In this document: positions 19,500 through 26,527 of the stretch, piece by piece
Numbering within the stretch: position 1 is the stretch's first letter
How the letters are laid out: the number at the start of each line of letters is the position of its first letter
Source: Desulfovibrio sp.
Lineage (GTDB): Bacteria > Desulfobacterota > Desulfovibrionia > Desulfovibrionales > Desulfovibrionaceae
Length of the DNA: 64,000 nt
Assembly: GCA_030145055.1 (NCBI GenBank)
Contig: JAQYWK010000004.1
Span: 448,701 to 512,700, forward strand
Direction of reading: 5' to 3'
Position numbers and translations under genes: made by a program
The notes under the pieces: model-generated
The model's database searches: none
The model's input: only the letters and a program-made list of their open reading frames with translations
Told to the model about the DNA's origin: nothing

Positions 19500-20333
19500 A
19501 TAGTACCAACATTTGTTGTCGTACTTATTCTTATGTCGATTAGTACAATTATTATAACCCTGAAGGCTCAGAGTATGGCTGTGGAGCAGGCCAATTCGTT
19601 CGCAATCATCTCCATTACTATTGGTGTTATGCAATCCTATTCCTCGTATTGCTTGTTATTGCAGGCATCGTAGTGAAGTCAATAGCCCTAGCGGAAAGCT
19701 TGGCCAATGGTGATCTTACAAAGACGATTGATGTTGAGCAAAAAAGACGAGGTTGGGCAGCTTGCAGAAGCTTTACGCAAAATGACCACGCAATTACCTG
19801 CTGTCATTGGAAATGTTGCGGTATCGACCAGCAACGTTGCTTCTGGAAGTGAAGAATTGTCCTCGGCATCCCAAGCTATGGCTGAAGGGGATGCTGAACA
19901 GGCGGCTAGTGTTGAAGAGGTGCCGTCTTCTATAGAAGAGATGTCCGCAAAGATCATGACAAATGCAGAGAACGCGCAGAAGAGAGTGGTAAGGCTGTTG
20001 CTCAGGCTATGGGAGCCATAACAGATATTTCTGAAAAAATATTCGTTATCGAAGAAATCGCACGCCAGACTAATTTACTTGAGCTCAACGCGGCAATTGA
20101 AGCTGCCCGCGCTTGAGAACATCTCGATCAACTCGTACCAGATATCAAGGAGACGGCTGAGCTGATCCAAGGCATATCTGCTGTCAGTAACGAACAGAAT
20201 TCTGGAGTGGAACAGATAAATCAGGCCATCCATCAATTGGACCTAACCAGTAGCTCCGTTCTCCCGCGCTCCGAAATCTTTGGCAGGTATCGCGCTAGAT
20301 ATGGATGATAATAATGATTTTGAGAGATTCTAA
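19500..20333 (+). pseudogene. Decayed methyl-accepting chemotaxis protein
   Basis: Parts of a chemoreceptor appear in different frames. First is an N-terminal membrane helix (FVVVLILMSISTIIITLKAQ), then a second helix and HAMP start (GIVVKSIALAESLANGDLTK). After a frameshift come KKDEVGQLAEALRKM and the signalling helix ([16 protein letters not shown]). After a second shift comes [20 protein letters not shown], with an in-frame TGA replacing the hairpin Gly. A deletion then joins directly to [14 protein letters not shown], and finally the tail [10 protein letters not shown]. The periplasmic sensor is mostly missing. The tail matches the intact receptor at 31156. Confidence 0.85.
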
Positions 20334-20342
20334 ATCTTTAGG

Positions 20343-20376
20343 AAAGAGGTGGAGGCTTATGCCTCCGCCTCTTTTT
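20343..20376 (+). terminator. Terminator of the decayed chemoreceptor gene
   Basis: Hairpin GAGGTGGAGGC-TTAT-GCCTCCGCCTC followed by TTTTTA. Confidence 0.85.
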
Positions 20377-20424
20377 ATTGAGTTGCTATATAATCTTAGA
20401 AATGAGTCCACTTAGTTGGACTTG

Positions 20425-20934
20425 TTAATCTTTGCTTACTAGAAAATCGTCCTTATCTTTCAGAGGCTTATAGTACCAGCCGACCTTTCCTTGTCTTGTC
20501 TTGCTGTTGTATTTAAATTTGATCACCAGCCCATCCATGACGTGCTTGCACTTGATGATCCGCCAGTCACCATCGACAGACCTTTTTATTGGCTTAATGA
20601 TCTCTTTATCCATCATGTCTAAGCCAAATTTTTCGAACTCTTCAATAGTGAGATCTTCTGGTAGATAGAAAGAAAAAATATTGCAGTATACTTTGTTGTC
20701 TATAAATCCATAGTACTGCTCAACTGGTGCAACCATTTTTTCTATCTGAAGCGTGCATTCTCCAGTAAACTTATAGTAAGTTATTCCGTTTTTTTCTTTA
20801 TGCTTGCTGAATAGCGCTTTGTCATTGAGATGTTCAACAGTTTTTCCATACGGTGGGAATTGACAATTAAAATAATCAGCCATGGCGGGGACAGCTAGGA
20901 GTAGTATAAAACAAATAATTATTATCTTTTTCAT
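20425..20934 (-). CDS. Exported protein of unknown function
   Basis: The ATG at 20934 was chosen because it opens a clear signal peptide (MKKIIIICFILLLAVPAMA, cleavage after AMA) and has AAAGGCG upstream; a longer frame adds 14 unlikely residues. The mature protein is about 150 residues, hydrophilic, rich in Lys, Asp and aromatic residues, with three Cys (in FNCQF, GECTL and VYCNI) plus one in KCKH that might form disulfides. No family was recognised. It stands alone among decayed genes. Confidence 0.7.
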   Translation of the reverse strand: MKKIIIICFILLLAVPAMADYFNCQFPPYGKTVEHLNDKALFSKHKEKNGITYYKFTGECTLQIEKMVAPVEQYYGFIDNKVYCNIFSFYLPEDLTIEEFEKFGLDMMDKEIIKPIKRSVDGDWRIIKCKHVMDGLVIKFKYNSKTRQGKVGWYYKPLKDKDDFLVSKD

Positions 20935-20976
20935 GTAGTATTCGCCTTTAGTTTTAAAATTATAGAGTTGTAACAC

Positions 20977-21190
20977 ATTTCTATTCTATTTTAATAGAGT
21001 AGAAAACCTTTCTAGGTCTGTCTTAGTATATTCAAATAATGTCCATGTCGAGTCTTACATATGTTCATTGCAGAGTCTTCTATCACACCCTAGCTACTCA
21101 TTCTGTAGTGAACAGGAATGGATATTAGTGTTTACGAGCTTTTTAATATACATTTTAACCATGGTTCTGCGCACGTGCTAAGTCTAGATC
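20977..21190. other. Intergenic region
   Basis: AT-rich region upstream of both the exported-protein gene and the solute-binding-protein remnant. No ORF or clear structure is seen. Confidence 0.4.
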
Positions 21191-21366
21191 ATGAAAAAAA
21201 TAATTGGTGCAATCGTAATCGCTTGCCTAAGCTTTTCAACAGTTGCTTTTGCTCAAAGAAAAAGTCACCTCATATTAATAATTGGCAAGATTTAAAGGGG
21301 AAAACTGTAGGCTATTTGCGCGGGCGACAGAACGTGAAAAAGTATTTGAGTGATGTTTCACCTTAA
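21191..21366 (+). pseudogene. Stub of a periplasmic solute-binding protein
   Basis: The ATG at 21191 opens a textbook signal peptide (MKKIIGAIVIACLSFSTVA, then FAQ) which soon runs into a stop. In a shifted frame, NNWQDLKGKTVGYLRGRQNV follows, the D-L-K-G-K-x-V-G segment typical of family 3 binding proteins, and then a stop. Only about 60 of the usual 240 residues remain, so this is a frameshifted and internally deleted remnant. Confidence 0.65.
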
Positions 21367-21591
21367 TTTAGATAATTAGTGATTTAATCAAACTAATTTT
21401 AAAGTTAAAAATATATTTGTAGAAGTAATTGACAAGTAATATTAGAATCTTATGTCTTGAAAAGAGTAGATAGCTAGAGTCTTATAGAGTATTGTTTATG
21501 CTCATAAATGATGATGAATTTCTTTTACACCAACTGAATATCAAAAAGTCAAAATGTAGGGCTATTGGTTTTAATTGTTAGGGGAACTAAA

Positions 21592-22785
21592 GTGCGAATT
21601 AGTTTTAATAGGATGGAGTGGGCTGGATCTGTGGGAGATTTAGGCGCGTTGCTACCCTTAGCTTTCGGCATGATCATGATAAATGGGTTGTCGTCCACTG
21701 GATTGTTTTTGACTGTTGGACTCTTTTATATTCTCGGGGGCATGTATTACCGAACTCCAATTGCAGTACAGCCCATGAAAGTTATTTCTGCTTATGCCAT
21801 TGCACAAGCTTTGAGTGCTGAGGTCATCACCGCATCAGGGATGATTATTGCTGTACTTTTACTTTTTCTAGGGTTGACCGGGATAGTGAAGCAGGCCGCT
21901 CGGATTATCCCTTTGCCCGTTATTAGAGGGGTTCAGCTATCCACAGGGATATTGCTAATATTGAAGGGGATAGATTTGGTTTTAGGTAAGAGTAGTTTGC
22001 AAGTTCTCAGAGGGGCGGTTGAACCTTTTTTGAGCTTTCAGTCCGTTGGTCCTGTTCCGCTAAGCATTGTTATTGGACTTGGATTTGCGGTAGTTGTTTT
22101 CTTCCTGCGAAATAGTAAACGCTTTCCTGCCGGCCTGATTGTTGTTGGTAGCGGTGCTTTTCTGGGTGTTTTATTAGGGGCGTGGCAGGGGCTTTCGGAA
22201 CTGAATTTCGGTGTGCACTTGCCGGAAATACTGCCTTTCGGAATTCCGTCGGGGGAAGCGTTCTCTTTTGCATTACTTGCTCTAGTTTTACCTCAGATTC
22301 CTATGACGCTCGGTAATGCCGTCATTGCGAATAGAAATTTAAGTCATGAATATTTTGGTGAAGAAAGCCGTAGGGTCACGGATCGTGCTTTGTGTATTAG
22401 CATGGGGCTGGCGAACGGATTTTCGGCTTTTGTCGGGGGGATGCCTGTTTGTCATGGGGCAGGAGGTCTTGCGGCACATTACCGATTCGGAGCTCGCACT
22501 AATGGCGCAAATATTATTATTGGTAGTATGTTTGTAACTCTTGCCATCGGTTTTGGAGCGGGATCAGTAAAAGTGCTCCAGCTTATTCCTATGGGAGTTC
22601 TAGGCGTGTTGTTATTTTTTTCAGGGTCTCAATTGGCAATGACTGCTAGAGATATGCGTACGTACCCTAATTTACTTGTCTTGTTTGTCATGCTGGTAAT
22701 TACATTACTCTCAAATCTTGCTTGGGCTTTCGGGGCAGGGATTATTTTAAGCGCTCTTCTCACAAAATTTAAGTTCTCTTCATAA
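21592..22785 (+). CDS. MOT1-like molybdate (or sulfate) transporter
   Basis: The GTG at 21592 is the best start, with AGGGGA six bases upstream; a TTG nine codons earlier has no ribosome site. The 397-residue protein has about ten membrane helices. It shows MOT1 family hallmarks: SVGDLGALLPLAFG near the N-terminus, PIAVQPMKVISAYAIAQ, LPQIPMTLGNAV, and the signature GGMPVCHGAGGLAAHYRFGA. MOT1 proteins take up molybdate; sulfate is a possible alternative. A molybdenum-storage-like protein gene lies 480 bases downstream on the same strand, which favours molybdate or tungstate. Confidence 0.85.
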   Translation: MRISFNRMEWAGSVGDLGALLPLAFGMIMINGLSSTGLFLTVGLFYILGGMYYRTPIAVQPMKVISAYAIAQALSAEVITASGMIIAVLLLFLGLTGIVKQAARIIPLPVIRGVQLSTGILLILKGIDLVLGKSSLQVLRGAVEPFLSFQSVGPVPLSIVIGLGFAVVVFFLRNSKRFPAGLIVVGSGAFLGVLLGAWQGLSELNFGVHLPEILPFGIPSGEAFSFALLALVLPQIPMTLGNAVIANRNLSHEYFGEESRRVTDRALCISMGLANGFSAFVGGMPVCHGAGGLAAHYRFGARTNGANIIIGSMFVTLAIGFGAGSVKVLQLIPMGVLGVLLFFSGSQLAMTARDMRTYPNLLVLFVMLVITLLSNLAWAFGAGIILSALLTKFKFSS

Positions 22786-22904
22786 GTTTTTGAGTTGGGA
22801 TTTGGTCATGTTTGATTGACACAACTCCCTGTATGATTAATTTGAACGCAGTAATGAAATTGAAAACAACAGTCAGATCAAAATAATCAAAGGAAATGTG
22901 AATT

Positions 22905-23096
22905 ATGAAAATTGATATTGCTATAGAAAAGATTCTTAGAGATGAGTCCGCTGATTTGAAAGAATTTTGCCGTAAGCGTAATGACGGAACTTTTACCGAC
23001 GGAGTTACTCTTTCCCGGGAATTGGACGGAAATCACGAAAACTATGTTCTTGGAGAAGGCTGGGTTGCTGACTATACTGTTATGACTGATTTGTAA
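22905..23096 (+). CDS. Small protein of unknown function
   Basis: A 63-residue acidic ORF with an AAAGGAAA ribosome site, lying between the molybdate transporter and the molybdenum-storage-like gene on the same strand. It has one Cys (EFCRKR) and no signal peptide or membrane segment. No family was recognised. It is supported by its start context and position; it could be chance. Confidence 0.5.
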   Translation: MKIDIAIEKILRDESADLKEFCRKRNDGTFTDGVTLSRELDGNHENYVLGEGWVADYTVMTDL

Positions 23097-23267
23097 GGTC
23101 TAGCGATAGAGATTAACACCGACAGAGAAGTATTTTTTGTCAAAGTTGTATGTAGAAGATTTGTATTGAGTTTGCTGCCGCAACATGTGTATTTTGTATT
23201 ATAAAAAAGTATAAAATTAAGTCCCTGTTTTGCAGGAGTTAACTCTAATAATCTGGAGGTAAGTAAT

Positions 23268-24116
23268 ATGGGAAAGTTGATTAAAGAAGATGGAGAGAAA
23301 GGTAGGTTGCACATAGAGACTAACCTGCTTGGAGAATCTCTGGTTGGAAAAGACTGCTTGCGTAGCACTGAGTCTGCGGAATATTTCCATATGCAGCCAG
23401 AAGTAAATGTCCTGAAAATCGGTGGTCAGTCTATCATGGATCGTGGAGCAAAAGCGTTGCTTCCTATTCTTGATGAATTAGTCATTGCTAAAGAGAAACA
23501 TAAAATTTTGCTGATGACTGGCGGCGGAACCCGCGCCCGTCACGTATATAATATCGGAATTGATTTGGGTATGCCTACAGGCGTACTGTCTAAGCTTGGT
23601 GATAAAGTTTCTTGGCAGAATGCCGAAATGCTGTCGGTTCTACTCGCTAAACATGGCGGAGTTAAAATCGGTCACGGTGATCATCTTGAGCAGCTTAATA
23701 TGTATTGCCAGCTCGGTTGTCTGCCTATTACTACAGGCATTCCTCCGTATGGCTTTTTTGAGCATCCTGCTGAGCTGGGGTCTATTCCTCCGCATCGCAC
23801 GGATTCCGGTGCATGCTTGCTCGCAGAAAATATAGGGGCTAAATCTCTATTGTATCTGAAGGATGAAAGAGGATTGTATGAAGATGATCCTAAAAAGGCT
23901 AAAAACCGTGAAGCACTCAAATTCTTTGATAAAATTCATGTAGATGAATTGATCGAAATGGATCTTGACGATTTGATCGTTGAACGTCCTGTTTTGACCT
24001 TCCTTAAGAATGCCAAAACTCTCAAACAGTTCCAGATCATTGATGTTCTGCGTCACCCTGAAGAAATTCATGCTGCTCTTAATGGCGAGCATGTCGGAAC
24101 TATTGTTTACAAATAA
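23268..24116 (+). CDS. Amino-acid-kinase-fold protein similar to molybdenum storage protein subunit
   Basis: A 282-residue protein resembling the MosA/MosB subunits of the Azotobacter molybdenum storage protein, a kinase-fold cage that uses ATP to pack polyoxomolybdate. The shared features are ESLVGKDCLR near the N-terminus, VLKIGGQSIMDRG (residues 48-60), TGGGTRARHVYNIG (84-97), GMPTGVLSKLG, IPPHRTDSGACLLAENIGA, LYLKDERGLYEDDP and the C-terminal GEHVGTIVYK. Generic kinase annotation (uridylate or aspartate kinase) fits less well. Only one subunit gene is present, so a homomeric cage is inferred. A GGAGG ribosome site precedes the ATG, and a strong terminator follows. Confidence 0.8.
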   Translation: MGKLIKEDGEKGRLHIETNLLGESLVGKDCLRSTESAEYFHMQPEVNVLKIGGQSIMDRGAKALLPILDELVIAKEKHKILLMTGGGTRARHVYNIGIDLGMPTGVLSKLGDKVSWQNAEMLSVLLAKHGGVKIGHGDHLEQLNMYCQLGCLPITTGIPPYGFFEHPAELGSIPPHRTDSGACLLAENIGAKSLLYLKDERGLYEDDPKKAKNREALKFFDKIHVDELIEMDLDDLIVERPVLTFLKNAKTLKQFQIIDVLRHPEEIHAALNGEHVGTIVYK

Positions 24117-24135
24117 AGTTGACGGTTTTAAATTT

Positions 24136-24171
24136 AAAAAGGGCTGTGAGGTTAACCTCACAGCCCTTTTT
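24136..24171. terminator. Bidirectional terminator
   Basis: Perfect hairpin AAAAAGGGCTGTGAGG-TTAA-CCTCACAGCCCTTTTT between the storage-protein-like gene and a convergent small gene. Confidence 0.92.
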
Positions 24172-24178
24172 AGTGGTC

Positions 24179-24385
24179 TTAATTCTTTTTCCCTTCGCTA
24201 CCCTTGCCGTCTCTTTCGAGGTAGATAATCTCAGCTCCAGTGTGCTCTGCAATCTGTTTCAACTCACATTTACGGATACGCTTAACTTTAATGGTAAGTT
24301 CTCCGCCATCGACACCAACTACGCGATATCTAGGTTTTTTGTCGCCATCTTCTGATCTGCGGCGTTCTCTTACAAATACTTTCAT
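24179..24385 (-). CDS. Small basic protein of unknown function
   Basis: A 68-residue, strongly charged protein with an AAAGGAGA ribosome site and a terminator directly after the stop. The middle part (RYRVVGVDGGELTIKVKRIR) looks like a small beta barrel or hairpin, and the C-terminus is Lys/Gly-rich. No family was recognised. It is divergent from the padR-like gene, with which it shares a 97-base promoter region. Confidence 0.65.
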   Translation of the reverse strand: MKVFVRERRRSEDGDKKPRYRVVGVDGGELTIKVKRIRKCELKQIAEHTGAEIIYLERDGKGSEGKKN

Positions 24386-24482
24386 AGAGTTCTCCTTTAG
24401 ATGTTATTGTGTCTTTGTGGATATTCGTCTATAATACATATATATCCTTGAAGAACCTATAGTCAAGAAGGACTTTGCAAAA

Positions 24483-24830
24483 ATGTCAAGAAAAGTTGGT
24501 GGGGGAAAACCCCAAAGATATGTACAGCCGTCATTATTAATGGCTCTTCGCGGTGGTTCTTCCTATGGTTATCAATTAATTCAGACCATTGGGGAGTACG
24601 GATTTATGCGGGGGGATGTTCCCCCGGGAATGATTTATAGGCATCTGCGCCAAATGGATGAAGAGGGACTTGTGCAGTCCGAATGGGATTCAGAAGGAGA
24701 TGGTCCCGCGAAACGGGTTTACTCCATCACCGCTGAGGGATTAGAAATACTGGAAGCGTGGATCATCCATATGGAACGTCAGCGTGATTCTCTGGATAAA
24801 TTTATTTTGCGGTATGCTGAGCATCCTTAG
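24483..24830 (+). CDS. PadR family transcription regulator
   Basis: A 115-residue protein with the PadR winged helix: YGYQLIQTIGEYG, PPGMIYRHLRQMDEEGLV and a wing with RVYSITAEGLEIL, then a short C-terminal dimer helix. PadR proteins usually repress neighbouring genes and respond to small ligands. It could control the divergent 68-residue gene, its own gene, or the molybdenum genes next door; none is shown by the sequence. Its last 29 bases overlap the convergent gene at 24802. Confidence 0.88.
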   Translation: MSRKVGGGKPQRYVQPSLLMALRGGSSYGYQLIQTIGEYGFMRGDVPPGMIYRHLRQMDEEGLVQSEWDSEGDGPAKRVYSITAEGLEILEAWIIHMERQRDSLDKFILRYAEHP

Positions 24831-25569
24831 CTTCGGGCTTTGCTTCTACGCTATGGCCTTTTTTGCGCTTGCCGTGAGCTGGTTCCCAGACTCCATGGCT
24901 GATGTTTTGCACTTGCAATACGGGGCGTCCTCCCCAAAGTGATGGGCGAATCCATGTAGCGCTTTGAACGAGGTCTCCTAGAAGCGGTACAAGCGGGTCG
25001 CGGTCTACCGAAACTACTTGGATGCCTGCATCGTACAAGTCATAGACATGCAGGGATGATGAAAGGTCGCGCAGTTTTCCATATTCAATAAATCTTCCGC
25101 ACCACCCGAATTTGGTTAGCCCGATTGCGGCTGTCGCTCCGATAATGCCGTCATTTGTTCCGCCAAGGCCCATCAATTCTATTGATTTGGTGACGTCCAT
25201 CGCGTTTTGCTGTGTGACGAGTTGCCCTGTAACAATTTTTGAGAAGTCGATTATTTCGCTGCCAATTTCTGACTCTTTAGCTATGCATAGTCCAGGATCG
25301 CTTCCCGGAGCGCAATGGTTCATGATGTGTTCTACTGCTAAAGTGCGGAGGAGCTCAATGGAGCCGTCCTGCGACATGTCTATGATGGCACAGGCAGAAC
25401 TGTTGTTCGAGGTGAAAGGGATATCGCCTAATCTTGGCAGCTGGTGACGAACCACACCCATCACGTGGTAATCTTCTGGTAATGAATAGACAAACTCTCT
25501 GACTAATCTGCCAGTTCCAATTGGAGCGTCTTTGTCATCTGTATCATCGAATCCTACGTATACGCGCAT
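24802..25569 (-). CDS. TiaS-like protein (FDDTD motif)
   Basis: The ATG at 25569 has AGGAGA upstream and gives a 255-residue protein; an earlier ATG adds 12 residues and is unlikely. The N-terminus VGFDDTDDKDAPIGTGRLVR resembles the nucleotide-binding start of archaeal TiaS (tRNA-Ile2 agmatidine synthetase), and later segments (GLGGTNDGIIGATAAIGLT) also recall that family's ferredoxin-like/kinase parts. The TiaS tRNA-binding C-terminal domains seem absent, so tRNA modification should not be assumed. The C-terminal 20 residues are Lys/Ala-rich and overlap the padR-like gene. Confidence 0.6.
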   Translation of the reverse strand: MRVYVGFDDTDDKDAPIGTGRLVREFVYSLPEDYHVMGVVRHQLPRLGDIPFTSNNSSACAIIDMSQDGSIELLRTLAVEHIMNHCAPGSDPGLCIAKESEIGSEIIDFSKIVTGQLVTQQNAMDVTKSIELMGLGGTNDGIIGATAAIGLTKFGWCGRFIEYGKLRDLSSSLHVYDLYDAGIQVVSVDRDPLVPLLGDLVQSATWIRPSLWGGRPVLQVQNISHGVWEPAHGKRKKGHSVEAKPEAKDAQHTAK

Positions 25570-25740
25570 GTTTGTGTCTCCTGCTTTTTGGGTACATTTT
25601 ATCATGCTTTAGCGCAAAGCAAGTAGTTTGAGCTTAATGATGAATTGGCACAACTTTAACGGCTGTTTTACGTCCTAATAGTCATTCATTATGTCTATTA
25701 TTGCATGTTATATCTATTTGGTATATTAATAACTAAATAG

Positions 25741-25850
25741 CGAAGGGCTGATGGGCTAAGCCCAAATGGGCAAGCAATGATACCCATGTGATTAAGTACT
25801 AAAACCTCTATGATAATGCAATAAAACAGTCGCGTTGAAACCATATGGAG
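25741..25850 (+). other. Possible structured leader of the ArsC/Spx-family gene
   Basis: Upstream of the candidate selenoprotein there are nested inverted repeats: GGGCT-A-AGCCC, GCCC-AAAT-GGGC and ATGGG...CCCAT within 25755-25795. They cannot all form together, so alternative folds are possible. No known riboswitch class was recognised. Confidence 0.3.
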
Positions 25851-25861
25851 ATGATATTATC

Positions 25862-26212
25862 ATGATTTTTGTACATTACCCAAGTTGAACGAGTGCACGT
25901 AAGGCCAAGGCTTGGCTTGAAGGAAAAGGTGTAGATTTCGTTGTTCGCAATATCATAAAAGAAACTCCGACTAAGGAAGAACTTCTTGAGTGGCGGAAGA
26001 TTGCAGGTGTTGATAAAAAAAAGTTTGTGAATACCAATGGCAAAAAGTACAAGGAACTCGGTCTTAAAGATACGATAGATACCATGTCTGACGATGAACT
26101 TTTTGGTATCATCGCGGGAGATGGAATGCTCATTAAACGTCCGCTTCTTGTGGGTGAAGATTATGTTCTTATGGGGTTTAAGATTAAAGAATGGGAAGCT
26201 TTAGAATTGTAA
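25862..26212 (+). CDS. ArsC/Spx-family protein with in-frame TGA at the catalytic Cys position (candidate selenoprotein)
   Basis: Read from the ATG at 25862 with TGA (25886-25888) as selenocysteine, the frame encodes 116 residues, the normal length for the ArsC/Spx/YffB family. The N-terminus is MIFVHYPS-U-TSARKAKAWLEG. In homologues this position is the catalytic Cys of YPxCSTCRKA. The rest is intact and family-like: TKEELLEWRKIAG, KKFVNTNGKKYKELGLKD, TMSDDELFGIIAGDGMLIKRPLLV. The hairpin GGCCAA-GGC-TTGGCT has its loop 20 bases after the TGA and a G at the loop start, which fits a bacterial SECIS. GGAG lies 11 bases before the ATG. The second Cys of CxxC is Ala. The alternative is a gene broken by one nonsense mutation. 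Confidence 0.72.
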
Positions 26213-26289
26213 TTTACTAGGCCGTAAAATATGCCGTCCCGTGCATTGGTGGGGTTGGTAATTTGTTATAATTGATTTTGACTGTGCTT

Positions 26290-26325
26290 AAAGAGGTGTC
26301 CATTAATATGGATACCTCTTTTTTA
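26290..26325 (+). terminator. Terminator downstream of the candidate selenoprotein gene
   Basis: Hairpin AAGAGGTGTCCAT-TAAT-ATGGATACCTCTT followed by TTTTTT. Confidence 0.85.
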
Positions 26326-26527
26326 ATGCTAAAGTGTAACTATAAGTAGGTTGCTTGCCTGTCTGTTGCGCTGGTGGCACGGGTGTATGCGTTTGATCTT
26401 GATAACAGTGCCTCAACTATGTTTCGAAGGGGCCTTGTATGTATGAATAAATTTAACAGTTAATCTTAACAGCCCTAAATTTGATCGTTGATGGACAGGC
26501 ATTTGATTACCAAGAGGCAGGTAGAGT

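Noticed and set aside
20100-20120. In-frame TGA in the chemoreceptor hairpin as another selenocysteine codon.
   Set aside because: It replaces a Gly, not a Cys, and the same reading frame is broken by frameshifts and a deletion just after it, so the gene is simply decayed.
26380-26400. TGGCACGGGTGTATGC as a sigma-54 promoter for the Cache chemoreceptor.
   Set aside because: The GG and GC elements are 11 bases apart instead of 10, and the site is about 145 bases from the start codon.
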